Assembly (NCBI GenBank): GCA_918026815.1
Contig: CAKJVC010000057.1
Coordinates: 186,001-250,000 of the forward strand
DNA length: 64,000 bases
Direction of reading: 5' to 3'
Origin: Chalara sp. BL73
Lineage: Eukaryota > Ascomycota > Leotiomycetes > Helotiales
The notes under the pieces: generated by a model
The model's input: the letters and a program-made list of their open reading frames with translations, nothing else
Databases searched by the model: none
Told to the model about the DNA's origin: nothing
Made by a program: the position numbers and the translations under genes
Shown here: in pieces, positions 35,126-47,030 of the stretch
Layout of the letters: each line of letters starts with the position of its first letter
Numbering within the stretch: position 1 is the stretch's first letter

Positions 35126-37666
35126 CTCGTCGGAGGGTACTTGGCACGTGGTACTGGCCAGGGAGAGGATACTGGGCGAGTATTATTGCGACCAGCACAC
35201 TTTTATGTTACCAGTCCTAAGCAGCTAGAGCATGCCCAGTAAATTATAGTACTTGAAAGCTGCGCCACCAGGTCACATTAGGCTGACTCAACACGTGACT
35301 TGAAACAAGCGCCCCACGCCCCACCTTTTCCCCCAACCACGCACAGGGTGCTGATCAAGCATTTTAAGGCGCTGCAGGAGAAACTGCAGTAAGCCGCAAG
35401 AGATGAGGCGTATCAGGGCTTTGGCAGTACGATGGCGTTGCATGGCACGGACCGTCTGCTCCTTGTTGCGCCTTTCAGAACGGTTTTGGGGCACCTCTCT
35501 CCGGATCTCATTGGCTGGAACTGCTACACCTTTTACGTCGGCTTAACTTTGAGGAAGCTTACTCTGGATCACAGCATGCAAGTCTTCCGGTACTTGGACT
35601 TCTACGTTATCTTTGCATATGCAAGCCAATGTGAGCTTTCCAATTGTAGGTTGCTATAGTAAATCCGCATAGCACCCTTCGGTGCACGGAGGGATAAATG
35701 GTGGATGAATTGCCTTACCGCTATTTGCACTGCATTGACCGGCTGTACGCAGGCGCTGTCTGAATTTATATACAGGGATTGGATTCGCTCACTACTGAAA
35801 AGAGACGGCGGCTCGTGCTTTTGACGTGCGGTTCGCAGCTCTTTCTATTCTTGGAGTGCAATTCTCATAAAGAGTGCTTAAAGAATCTTAATTTCATTAT
35901 CGACAGTTAAGCCATATACTGCCCCTGTAACGAAGAACGGCTGAGAACGTTACCTTCGCCCGAGGGTCCCGTGCTCCGTCAACATATTTCCCTCCACGCC
36001 GGATCAATTTTCGAGTGAATGGAGCTGGGGTCCATTTTGCGGGGATTGTAGCGTCACCCTCGGTGTTTCGTCCAGACGTTAAGTGATAAACAGTCCTCGC
36101 TCTGAGTGTGGCCGACTTGATCGAGCATCAAGCAGATGTTGCGTGCATTTGTGGCGAAGCTTGTAGGATTGATGCTTGAAAAGGGAAAGGTGTTCGCGGG
36201 ACAGTCACTGCAGCCATTAAAGATTACCGGTTAGCATCAGTATTATTACCCGGATTGAAGCATGGAGCAGGCAGGTGGCGAAAGCTTGGCTAGAAAGCTC
36301 AACCACGTTAATGGCCCTGCTTGCTTACGGTGACTGAAAAGCAAACAGGCAGGGCTTATTAACTTTAACTTACGAAATTCGGCGCGTTTATTGTCCTACC
36401 AGGATTCACATATGCCAACAGCGGCGCAAACTCCTGCGCTCTTACCGGCGGCTTCGTGTACCTGATGCTGAAATACTCAGACACTTGTAAAGCGTTTAAA
36501 GCCGAATAACAAGTCACGAAGCTGTCTTTTGTTTTAACGCGCTTGCCAACATTTTTGGCATTGTTATTATTGTTAACAGTTACGCTAATGACCGCATTAA
36601 AAAGCAGAAAAAAAGCAAAATGAAGGCTATGACAAACTAATAAATTCGTTGATTAATTCATTGATTAATGATTGAATTGATTGACGAGAAGCTTTGTTTG
36701 GCTTTTCAGCGTAGCATTGGACATCTCCAAGTACTTGTACTCCGTACCCCTCCCCGCGTATAGTACAGCACACCACAATCATGCAGGCACAGCTTTGGAA
36801 ACGCCATGCAGGGGAGAGGCACTGCCTAATATCAGATATAAACCTATAAGTAGTTGCACTTTTTTTACCGCGAGTTACTTTACCGTGAATTGTCCCTCAG
36901 ATTATTACACAATCGGTCAGGAAATCCATAGCCATAAGAAGTAATACTCCGAAGTTGACATTTCTAATGCCTAGGTGGAGATTTCGCCAGGAAGCCGCGT
37001 TACGGTAAAGGAACAAAAAGAACACAAGAGAAGCAGGACGCTGTGGATTGGCATTTTTGGGATCCCGATGCCGATAACAATAAAGCTGCCTCTGTACCAC
37101 GAGACATAATGGCGCGAAACCCGGCTGGAACTTATCAGAGATTCTTTTTCAGCATCCTTTCCTGGATTCGGCCTATCAGCGCAGTGCCACCTCCTTGCGA
37201 TACTTCCCCGAAAGGCGAAGCCGTCGATCATGGCCTCATTCGCGACAACGAGAAAAACGCTGCGTCCACAAGCGGAAAAGTGACTTAAACAAGGCTTGCG
37301 GGGAAGCCGTCCCCAGAAAATAAGGCCGGCTCGGTTAGTAGCGTAAGGAAACGGGAATAATAGCAAAAGTTACTTACATCCTGTTGGCTAGTTCCTGTGT
37401 GTGGAATTGTTCTGCGCATTTATTTCAGCAAATAGCTACTCCGAGCACTCCAGCCATTTTCTGATATCTGACTGGCTGTCCGGCGCTCGATTAGGGTCAA
37501 AATTTCGGCAGACTTGAATAAATAAGCCCTATTTATATGAGATCGAAATCGAAGATGAATCCAGCATCTTTCGCTTCAGAGTAATTATATCTTATATCAA
37601 CACATTTCCTCGTCCCCGACGAATCTGTTGTCCTCAATGCCATTTCTGCCTCGCTAGGGCCAGGTA
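35126..37666. other. Gene-poor region, left part of the cluster interruption
   Basis: About 2.5 kb with normal to moderately AT-rich composition. The short frames (35432-35659, 36681-36944, 36971-37366) lack recognisable motifs. I see no RNA gene and no delimitable transposon. Confidence 0.4.
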
Positions 37667-38599
37667 ATGGGTTTAATACTCAATACTGCGAGAGAAGAGA
37701 TTGTTGGGGCATTACCCCCTCCGCCTGGGGTCATTCCGGACTTTGAGCATCCTGAGTCTCTTGGATATCGGGTTGTTATTGCAACTGCAGTCTTGTTCCC
37801 GCTGGCAACTTTTATTCTATGCCTGCGAATTTATACAAGGGCCAAAATTGTTTGCTATATAGGGTCTGACGATTGTAAGCTTCCTTGCTGTCAGAGATAG
37901 CGAGTGTGCTGAGTTAACTTGGCCTAGATGCGGTGGTTTTGGCATGGGTATGAATTTTCGATAAACTACAAAAATTTAAGGATAGAACGAATACTTATGC
38001 CTCCTGTTTGATATAGTTTTTTGGGTCGTCTACGTTGTTATTTCCTTTATATGTCAGTGGGTACTTGTAATATGTTCGGCTGGGCATTTGTTAACTATCC
38101 ATTATAAAGTGGTCAATCTCGGCCTGGGTGCCCACCTTTTGAATATACCACTTCAACATTCATGCATTTTCCGAAGGTAAGTTACCTGTTGCCCGAATCT
38201 AGCCATAGTTAGGACCTTTATAGGCCAGTCTTTAACATTCTCTGACGTTTCTATTAGCTAGGTGCAATTGAAGGAGTCTTCTACGGCTTGTCCCTTCTGA
38301 GCGTCAAAGTATCAGTACTGTTACTCTACCTCCGACTCTCGCCACATCGGCCATTTAAGATCGCGGTATGGGTAGCCGTAGTAGCGACGATAGTATGCTC
38401 TATCCCTGGGCCATCCGGATCTCTTTTCAACCGCCAACCAGCTGCCAATAACTGGGATGTTACTCTAGATGGGAAATGTATCGATGTAACTAAAATTTTA
38501 GTGACACATGGTTCGCTAACTATCGTATCTAATATTGCGATGTTGATCCTGCCAATAGCGCTGGTACGGAAGTTGAAATTGCCAATGAAACAGAAAGTG
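37667..38599 (+). pseudogene. PTH11/rhodopsin-domain membrane protein, truncated by an LTR
   Basis: Fungal integral membrane protein of the rhodopsin-domain (PTH11-like) family, normally with seven helices. Pieces in order are an N-terminal exon from ATG 37667 with a first helix ending LCLRIYTRA and GSDD, a mini-exon giving YAVVLAW (37927-37945), a helix exon FFVVYVVISF from about 38017, an exon around 38110-38180 with NLGLGAHLLNIP, and a long exon from about 38266 with GLSLLSVKVSVLLLYLRL and NWDVTLDGKCID. The conserved LKLPMKQK after helix five runs straight into TGTAACAATCGG, the start of an LTR at 38600. The remaining helices and the C-terminal tail are not found on the other side. The gene is therefore broken. 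Confidence 0.7.
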
Positions 38600-38837
38600 T
38601 GTAACAATCGGTATGCCCAAGGTACGGCACGGAAGTCATGATACGGGAGCAAGGGGTTTAAGACCCAATACGGGGAGAGTCGGAGTCGCCTATATAAAGG
38701 CCTGTTCCTATGCTCTACAGTTGCTCCTCATGTTTTTGTATCCTTAGTACTTTAGACCTATAAGGTAATCACTATCAGCCTATTGTACGCACTCCCATAT
38801 GCCTCTATTCTGGCCCGTGATTCCTTGCGTCGTTACA
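38600..38837 (+). mobile_element. Solo LTR related to family 1 (238 bp), GC-normal copy
   Basis: It starts TGTAACAATCGGTATGCC and ends TTGCGTCGTTACA. The last 80 bp (CTATCAGCCTATTGTACG, then CACTCCCATATGCCTCTATT) align with the right end of the AT-rich family-1 LTRs. It is 60 bp shorter than those and has normal base composition, so it is either younger or escaped RIP. The flanking 5-mers (AAGTG and CAAAC) do not match, so the left or right flank has probably been lost by deletion. Confidence 0.65.
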
Positions 38838-40364
38838 CAAACAATTAGCTAAAAACACAAAATGTCATGAACACGGTCCTATATGCCTGGAAAGGCGGGT
38901 TGTAGGTGTTTCAATACAAAAATACTAAACTAAGGAGAGAAAAAGTACAATCTCGGAAGCTGTCGGCTAAGTCAAGTTCTCGGGCCATGTGCTACTAGTC
39001 CCAGTTAGGGAACACAGGCGAGCCAACCACGTGGTAACCGTGACACGAAATGCATTTTTATAAAGTTCGAAAGTTTTAATCGAAAAAAATAGTTTTTTTA
39101 AACAATAATAAAATATGTCTAGGTTCTGCGGTTTAAGCTGCCGAAAACAAGGGGGTTGTGACGCTGTTTTACGCAGCCTCAACCGTACGCGAACCGCACG
39201 TGACTTTTCATGCCTAGGCTCTTGGCAAGGTGGGAAGACTATTATTAGAAAGCTTGCTTTTTTACTAAAGTGATGACCCAGTGTGGGTGTGCACGTGACA
39301 CCGATCTGGAAGTGGGATTGGGGCTGGATTTGAATCATGTGACTTGACTTTGTGTACTGACCATTTACAGGCTCTTGAATCTTTTACAGGCTCTTGACCC
39401 TGCTGCTTTCGGCTCTGAGCGCAGCGAAGTTTGGGGGCTTGCCCTTTTATAAACCTTTTAAAACACCTTATATTCGAGCGCAGCGAGGCTCGGGGGTTTG
39501 GGGGCTTGCCCCCATATAAAAACGTGATATCACTAATGAAAGCAACCTTTCTATTCTCAATCGTTACACTTAACGAGCGCCTTTATTATTTTTTCAGTTT
39601 CTCCGCTGCCCCAGTAGGAGGTCATTTAACATCCAAAATAAAAAGCCAAAAATGGCACTTTTTCTTTATTAGTTATAGCAGGCTGTGGCTGCTTTGCTGG
39701 CAATTCAAGCCACAAATACTCGTTGTTTCCCACGTTTTTTGCTACTATACTTTACTATACTTAATCACTCGCAACTACTTTTCTCCATTACTACTTCTTT
39801 ATACTGTCGTTATTTCGTGCCTCTTTGTCTCTCGACTATTCTGCTATTTTCGTATCTGTTATTGAATATTTTTTTTCTCGACGCTTTCTTGGCGCGGCCC
39901 TCTGGCCCCTTCTGTGAGAATCTCGAAATACCACCTCTTTTATCGCCCTCGACAGTAATCCTTCTCCACGGTCCACTAGCTCGCCACCGATAGGGCCATA
40001 GCCCTAGCAATCCAAATTCCAGCGGCGGATACTTTTAAGACTCTTTAAAATGTTCTCAAACGGCGCACCGACGGTAATCGAATACTGGAAAAAAAAAAAC
40101 AAAAAAAAAACTGCTTAGCGGGGAAAACTATCGACTTTTTGAGGTCAATCTAGACAGTAAACCGCACTTGCAGCTAAACGATTCCGAAAATACTAAAGCG
40201 AGCATTTAATATATTAGGCAGAAGTTTATCAGGTACACTTTTACTGCTTTAGGTCCTCCTCATTGAATCAGATGTCTCTAACGAATAGCATATACTGTGA
40301 TTACCGTAACGCCGGAGAATAGCGCATAGCTATCCTGAAGCAAAATTGTACTAAAGGGAGGATA
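38838..40364. other. Degraded repeat region
   Basis: This stretch has an AT-rich patch at 39,040-39,130 and a direct repeat at about 39,413-39,520. A further 600 bp have no motif-bearing frame; the 144-codon frame at 39431-39865 is low-complexity. The region leads directly into the DUF3435-like fragment, so part of it may belong to the same decayed element. Confidence 0.4.
39413..39520 (+). repeat. Two imperfect direct repeats (GAGCGCAGCGA / GGGGGCTTGCCC)
   Basis: The pair GAGCGCAGCGAAG...TTTGGGGGCTTGCCC...TATAAA recurs about 60 bp later as GAGCGCAGCGAGG...GGGGGCTTGCCCCC...TATAAA. The second copy is slightly longer. The GGGGGCTTGCCCCC half is itself close to palindromic. Function unknown. 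Confidence 0.6.
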
Positions 40365-40535
40365 ATGACGTTCCTCCGTTGGATCTACGTGACGTATCTG
40401 GCAAAGAAGCGGAAGAAGGGGAAGCGGAAGTCTACTAATCAGTACTTGCGGGATTTCAAGATGCTCTATCGACGGATGAATAATGGCCGTCCGGTGGATA
40501 GAGATGATATATCGGAGGTTGCTAAAGTACTATAA
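40365..40535 (+). pseudogene. Fragment of a DUF3435-type tyrosine recombinase
   Basis: An open frame of 56 codons resembles the N-terminal part of fungal DUF3435 proteins, the putative tyrosine recombinases that include Starship captains. Visible are a basic stretch AKKRKKGKRKSTNQYLRDFK and then MLYRRMNNGRPVDRDDISEV, the Tyr-x2-x-Phe-x-Met-Leu-Tyr-Arg spacing of that domain. No catalytic C-terminal part is visible nearby, so I call it a remnant. The match is by memory of the family's look and could be wrong. Confidence 0.4.
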
Positions 40536-40690
40536 TCCCCTTTCTAATAGTAATTCCTACTAAGAAATGTTTTATTTTGATAGTTATAAATGCTTTCAAG
40601 TATTGGGTTATGGGCTACCCCCGAGAGTGATTTGTATGACTACAAGTATATAACCAACAACCGGGTCTCATCCAACCCCTTCACACCCGC

Positions 40691-41844
40691 CTAATCATAA
40701 AAACCCATCGCCCTTGCCTCAATACTCTCCCTCGGCGGCTCCCCCGGTCTCATCCTCTCATTAGCAAATGAACAATGCGGAACCCCTATATCGCGTCAGC
40801 ACGATCCATCTATCCCATCTTCCCCTCACATTTCACATACCTGGCAATTTCCCCTTCCCCGAATCACTCTGCAAAAAAATTATTACCTCATCAATCTCAT
40901 GCTCACTCAACCAGTACCACCTAAACCCATCTTTCCAATAAACCTGTGAATTCTCTGTCGCCAGCTTCGGGTACAGGAGATCTGAGGGCTCGAGGTCTTC
41001 GGGAGAGACAGTTGATGCGTCGCAAAGGAGAAGTGGCCAGTCGTTTACGGGCCCTTTGAGTGGTTTCCAGAAACTGTGTTGTGGCGTTAATGTAGCTCGG
41101 GGAGGCGGGAGGAAGGAGGTACTTGATCCACTGATGGCGTTTTTTTAGTAGATCGGGAGTTGACTCCTCGAGTTCGAGCGCGAATTCGTAGTCTATGCCT
41201 GAGGGTGTTGTGTCTGATATACACCAAAATTAGAGAGAACGCGCTTGGTGGAATGGAATGGAGTCACCGATGTGGACGACTGTCGTGGGCTGGTCATATT
41301 CATACGTCTCTCCCGTCGAAATGGGATATACCGGGTGTCGTTTTCTAATCTATCTCCAATCTCAAATCAAAACCTGCACATTCATCACAATAATTTAAAA
41401 AGGAGAGATGGGATTCCATACAGTATGCCTAAAGACCTTTACCTTACTTGCTCCAAGCCGTTCCTTAAGCAGGGTTTCCATCACCGCAAAATACTTCTTC
41501 AGCCGTTCCTCATCATGAAAATTGGCATAGCTTAACCCACTCTCTACCTTCCAAACCGCAAATCCATTCTTCTCCAATGTAAAAGTATTCTCTATACCCC
41601 GCATATCGGTAATGGGCACATTCTCAATGAGTTCGGCATCGAAATTCGATTGTTGGAAGCCGTCCGAAGGCGGGAATTTGAAGGTGTAAGGCTTTTCGAT
41701 GAGGTGTAGTGGGGAGCGTTTTAGGAAGTAGAGAGAGGTTTGCATTGCTGGGCCGGGAGGGAGAGATCCTATTGTTGTGATGGGTAGGGGGTTGACGATA
41801 TTAAGAAAGGAAAGTGAGAGACCTGGTGAATGTTCAAATATCAC
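40691..41844 (-). pseudogene. CmcJ/AsaB-like oxygenase or methyltransferase, frameshifted
   Basis: Member of the fungal 7-alpha-cephem-methoxylase-P8-chain (CmcJ) or GA4-desaturase-like family. Reading on the minus strand, exon 1 (41844 to about 41420) has SLYFLKRSPLHLIEKPYTF, GIENTFTLEKNGFAVWKVES and LLKERLGASKV. After an intron ending GATAG comes RKRHPVYPISTGETYEYDQP. Then 150 bp with stops in the expected frame lead to FWKPLKGPVNDWPLLLCDAS and YWKDGFRWYWLSEHEIDE, but in a frame shifted by one base. After another intron (GTATGT...ATATAG) comes PHCSFANERMRPGEPPRESI and a stop at 40691-40693. All conserved blocks are present, so this is a fairly recent pseudogene, or my splicing misses an intron. 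Start could also be the Met at about residue 34. Confidence 0.65.
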
Positions 41845-43569
41845 TTAAGTGAGGCTCAAGCTGCTCCCCCCTCGAAAATTGGGGGACTTTTGCGGCTAGA
41901 CTAGCTGCCTTACATTCGCCTTGCCCAAACCTGGTTCCTTCTTATGCATATCCTTGAATTTGGTTGTCCGATATGCAATATGGCTGGCTATGGGACCACA
42001 ATCTACATAGCTTTATGCTGATCTACTGAAGCAGTTGTTGAAGGCCATATGTGTCACGTGAACTGTCACGTGATCCATGTACGGAATAGGTTTGGTCTCA
42101 GCCTACAATATGTATATATCACTCGTTTTCTCTCATTCTGTAGAAGAATCAAGCACTTTTCACTTCAATAGCAGCTGATGGCCTCAAGTAACAATCAGAA
42201 TTTTAACACACGTTCCAAATCATACTTAGGCTAAACGGTATCAGTAATAGCTAGCAGTGTGAGGCTAAAATCTACTATACACCCGGCGAGACCAGATGAG
42301 GGCAATCTTCTCTCTTCTCTCGATATCAAACAATCTGGAATATGTGGCACATCTTGATTGGCCTCCACGCCGGATAGGCCAGCTGGCAGTGGGTTGCACA
42401 GTTCTTCGTCGCTGGCTCACACATGTTAATAGATAGGAAGCATTATTAGCACTCATTGGCTAAGAGAGAGCGGAACGTTTACTAAATGTGGGGGCATGAT
42501 GTCATCTGCCAGACGAACGAGAAGAGGAGGCTCAACTGATAGCCGTGTGGTCGCCCGGATCCTACTTTAGAAGAGGAGCTTCCCGACCCCTTTCCATGTT
42601 CATCGACTTGACTGCCCATTCAACCAACAAATTAAGTCAACATACAAAAGAGCCATAGCAACGTAAGTCGCCTATTTGATCCACCATTACATCGCTGGAA
42701 GTCCATCTAATCTCCATACAGCCGCACCCAATCATTTCTGCAACATGTGTCTCGAACAGGATTCTGTCGAATATGACCCAAGTCTCACTTCCGAGGCGTC
42801 AGAAGACGAAAAAGTCAAGCTTGATGTGAAGCATCAGGAAGAGAAGAAGAAACACCCGAGTTCAACCCTGGAAGAAACACTGGCCTCCGGCAGCACCCGC
42901 TGAAGGGGGCTACGCATATGGTGTTAAGCCGGGAGAGTTTGCCAAGATCCAAGGGAACTAGGCAGGTATGCGTGTCTACTTTCCCAATCCCGTTATTATT
43001 ACTTCCACAATTGAGGAACATTGTGCTGAGATGTGCCTGCATAGAAGCTTCCCTTGATATACACCTTGGATAGTATATAATTCGAATGCAGTAATATAGC
43101 TTGGATAGTAGCTAGGATCCGGCTTTTGCAATTTGCCATTCATTTTACTTGATATGCTTTACTTTCAAGAGTAGCTAGGAATGACCATTGCTATATCATT
43201 TTGTTCACTTGAATTCGACCCCAATTTGTGCCCACACTTCACAGGCCACGAGATATTTTGTACTAGCGACTCCCGCTTCCGTTTCAAGAAACTCCACTTG
43301 TGTTAACATGTTCGTTCGTGGATAGCATGGAGGCATCCTGTTGATAGCAAGCCCACATGACCACATTTCTCACATTCAACTCATTGCAAATTGAAATCAG
43401 GCCGGACAGAACCTTCTGGTGATACTTTCAATTTTGGTTATTTTGGATCAAGCCATCCGCAGAAATATCCTCAAATTGCCAGATACGTGTTCTTTCATCA
43501 GCCGTCGACTAGTAATTCAAGGAAATATGAAGCCTTGCCGTATAGCAACTGTGATTAGTCACAAGATGC
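41845..43569. other. Intergenic region with a candidate solo LTR and a possible small gene
   Basis: It contains the candidate LTR at 42036-42208. A possible small gene lies around 42745-42960: MCLEQDSVEYDPSL starts an acidic, Lys/Glu-rich frame that ends at 42903, while a second frame continues YAYGVKPGEFAKIQGN to a stop at about 42961. Neither frame has a family I recognise, so I do not call a CDS. Nothing else is visible from 43,000 to 43,569. Confidence 0.35.
42036..42208 (+). mobile_element. Candidate solo LTR (TGTTGAA...TTTAACA)
   Basis: Bounded by TGTTGAAGG and TTTTAACA, which are inverted except for one transition. It has two TCACGTGA palindromes near its left end and a TATATATC box in the middle. 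Length is 173 bp. The flanking 5-mers (GCAGT and CACGT) do not match, so the call is weak. Confidence 0.35.
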
Positions 43570-45961
43570 TCAAGAAAACATTCTTGAACCTGTCTTGATA
43601 AAAGTGGGTCTACTAGAATTCTCTAGAATCCGCCTCGTAGCACCGAGTAGAGCCATGTCCGATCCTAAAAATCCAGAGTTAGCTTGATTGTCGCTCAGGA
43701 AGCTCACATGCACTACCCGGCTTTCCAAGCAGCGACACAACCACAGGGAGGTATTCGTCGCGTTGGCTAATACGAGAATGATATCTGAGCTCGCCAACTA
43801 CAAACGGTTTAGTATAATTCTAAAAGGGGACATAAGACTATAAACGATTACTTGGAATGGAAATCTCTGGCGCTCCTAAGATTGGAGCTAACCATATTGA
43901 GTCGAAGGCCTTTGGAGCCGTTGGTGGTCTAATGAACTGTTTAACTAAGGCTGAATACGACGGAGAATGATCACTTTACCCTGGCGGAACCTCCCGGTAG
44001 TCGACTTCTTGATTTGTTATTGGTTGCACCAGGAAGGCGTTTTGTTTGCCGACTTGCAGGATCTCCTCCAAAAGCCAATTCATATAAACGTCGAGGCGGT
44101 GTACAGCATCATCGTACTGGTCACTCGAGACTGTTTGAGCAATATCCCTGGCAGCGAATTAACTGAGGCCGCAAGACGGAAATTTTGAAATTCAGTAGCG
44201 TACCATCGCTATCGAGTAACGGGGTTCACGTAAGGCTCCTTGCTAAACTTTTTCCGATAGTCGGCATGAAATTGCTTCAGGTAGTGATATACACCATAGC
44301 AGAATGAGTTAACTCCGACCTGTTTTCTTCAGCGAGGAGAAAATATTGGGCCAACATAGGTTTCCTACATCTTTCAGATACTCCTCGACCGACAAGCCTT
44401 TAACCTCAGCTGGCGAGTTTTCCTTCCACTTTTCGGCAATAGAGACCTTCTGAGCTTTAATACCATAGACATTTTCCACGTCAGCAATAAAGGAATCTAT
44501 AAGTTTCATTTGCTCGTTGTTCCGAATCGGCAAGAAGTCACGTAAGTATAGTAGAGTCACTGGAAGCTGGGTTCGTTTAGAGATCGTTCTTCAGAATTTG
44601 GCAGAACTTACATCATCATAACTTCCACCCTTTTCGTCGATCCAAGCTCCTACCCATTTCTCCATCTGTGTGATATCTCTCCCGAACATAGCTGGGGAAT
44701 CGAATCGTCTATCATTGTCAGTAATGCCAGTTTCTTTGACGCCTATCGACGGATAGACTTACGGCCGGGATGGTACAATACGTTCGAGAGATAGGGAGCC
44801 TTGGGAGATTCGAATTTGGAAGCAGCCGTTTGCCATTGCGGGTCGGCGACTGCTTCCCGTTGCTATTTCACAGTGTGAGCTGTGTATCATAGAAAAATGA
44901 GAGAAATCTTACTGTCCGTTCCCAGGGTGAAATCGAGAAAATCATAGGCAGCAATCGCAGCACCACTCCCACCACTGCTGCTCCAAGCAGACTGGTAGCC
45001 ATCTGCTCGAGGATTGAACGCTGCACGATAGTCAACCGACTCAGTGGGCTCTTCTCTTGCAATGAGCGAACCCAATTTGAGCGTCCCAATTAAATTGGCG
45101 CCTCCATCAATCAGCTTCTGCAGTGATGGTGCTGATGAAATCGAAGCCTTCGAAAGGCTGTAGAACGCTCGATTCCCGGCAGTGACTCGAAGACCCTCAA
45201 TTTCGAAGATATCCTTCACCGCGAATCTAAGGCCGTCCAAAGGTCCTTTCTTCGTACCACGTGAGTAAATGCGTGATGGAACAGCTACACTCAGTGTTTG
45301 ATAGAAGTCACCGCTGATATGCAGATTTTCGAAAGGACTATGGCGCAGTCAGATTTCGCTGAAGCTTGAGTTGAACTTGGGAAGGAGTTACCCTGGAGTT
45401 GCTTTTGGCTTGGTTGCCATCATGAATGCTTGATTCACATCGCCAAACAGTCGGTAAGCTTTGCACATCTTCCCATTCCATAGGGCGTACGGGCCAGGAA
45501 ATATCTCCGGCGTAGAAAAATTAGCTGGGAGGTAGAAACACCACTTGGTTCCCCAAGTCTGCTTTGCAACATCGGCTAGCAGAGACTGATCCTGCGTACT
45601 GAGATCGCCTGACATCGCAAAAACAATGCCCGCGAGGAATTCAACACGGAACACATCGTCGACTTCCAACCACTTTCCAACTTCCTGCTCCAACCACTCT
45701 GCCTGAACGCGCTGGCCAGGAGGGCAAATGATGATGGTGATGGCGGAAATTCCCTCGGCAAGCTCAGGAATTTGGGGGAACTGCACACATGTTAACGGCC
45801 CATTGTATGAGAGAATCAAGAAGTGGGACCTTTGAAAGTGGCATGGCCATGTATCTCGCATCGCCAACACTGAAAAGTCGCAGCTCTTCCGTCTTGCAAA
45901 CACCAACCTTGGAATCCTGATCTGGCCGCATTGTCTCGCCGACGAAGCGTAGCTCACCCAT
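43570..45961 (-). pseudogene. Amidase-signature enzyme, frameshift and in-frame stop
   Basis: Fungal amidase of the Ser-cisSer-Lys class. I can splice 45830-45961, 45392-45780, 44913-45337, 44763-44862, 44612-44708 and then from 44567 with canonical borders and matching phases. Catalytic parts are present: GLRFAVKD (Lys), SSSGGSGAA (cis-Ser and Ser), TLGTDTTGSSRRPAMANG, and the later FDSPAMFGRD. Further blocks, such as YHYLKQFHADYRKKFSKEPY, FDSIWLAPILGAPEISIPS and [17 protein letters not shown], lead to a stop at 43570. But between SSLKK (about 44,320) and GVNSFCYGVYHYLKQF the frame shifts by one base, and TAG at 44209-44211 interrupts PVTR-RW. Both make a working enzyme unlikely unless I have missed introns. 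Confidence 0.65.
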
Positions 45962-47030
45962 CGATGAACGCTTGAGCAGACCTGTCTGCCTTATTTTGTA
46001 TTTGAAAATGAGCGAGAAGTACCGGCCTATGTTGTCGTGGAATTGGAGCTGCGCAAATCAGTCCGGTGGCTTCGAGGTGAGCTTTGGAAGAGACACGGAG
46101 GGGTTCCCAGACCTTGGATCAAGAGCAGGCTTTCTCGTCAGGATCTCTCAGTCTTCCAGTACTCTGGGTAGATGTTACGTACTCGACGTCTCCTTCACCC
46201 GCTGACACTGGGCCACTATTTAATACGCAGAGCTTTCCCATGGCCGATTATCCTTATTTGGAGTTTGTGAAAACGGCTGCAGAACTCAACTCCGGCACCC
46301 CACGCCACTAGCGACAGAGGCCTCAAGGCTGTGGCTTCGCTAGCCGACTTGAGGTCTCTGTTGCTCTTAACAGCGCGAAAACAACGTCGCATAGGGAGGA
46401 AGATAGATCTGTTTAAGGTGGAGGCGCGAGAGCAATTAACGTACCCAAGGTTGAGCAGCTTGGTGTGAGTGGGATTGTGATCTACTTCATTTTGGTGAAA
46501 GCCTGCAGCTGGCCAATCACGCCTGTGGCATCCATGCACAAACAAATTTGGGTGGTGAGTGATGCTAAACATGTCCTTTTTACGTAGGATGATGTTAGTT
46601 TTCTTTTACAACAAGGCTACAACTGACTTGCCCTAGTTTTCTAATGCGCCGGAGTTTCTGTGAGTGGCAACGATTACGGGCCGGGCGCACTCTTGGCGAG
46701 CTGCTGGATTGGCTCACTGAAGACACTCCTGCAGAATGGGCCATAATGCAGAGTATATTGTTAAAAATCAGATGATAAAGAAGTACAGCAATGAGTTTAG
46801 ACAAGCCTGTCCTTTGCTTATAAGAAGCTTGGTTTAGTGGCGTTATAAATGGCTACGTAAGGCCAGGTGTTGCGCTACGCGCTCGGTGTTTGCAATGCAT
46901 GTTCGGCGTGATGTATACTCAACAGTTCGGCGCCATTCGGTCTCTTCTTCCTGAACCTTTATACAGAACCGCCACTCTTTATACCGCCAAAGGATGAGAA
47001 CTCCCATAGTATCGCTTGGTAGCTGTAGCA
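45962..47030. other. Intergenic region, nothing recognised
   Basis: 1.07 kb upstream of both the amidase (minus) and the dehydrogenase-like gene (plus), so it contains both promoters. Frames at 45972-46311 and 46216-46572 overlap on opposite strands and lack motifs. Confidence 0.4.

Noticed and set aside
39431..39865. 144-codon frame that could be a membrane protein
   Set aside because: Phe/Leu/Tyr-rich because of T-rich DNA, starts inside the direct repeat, no conserved block.
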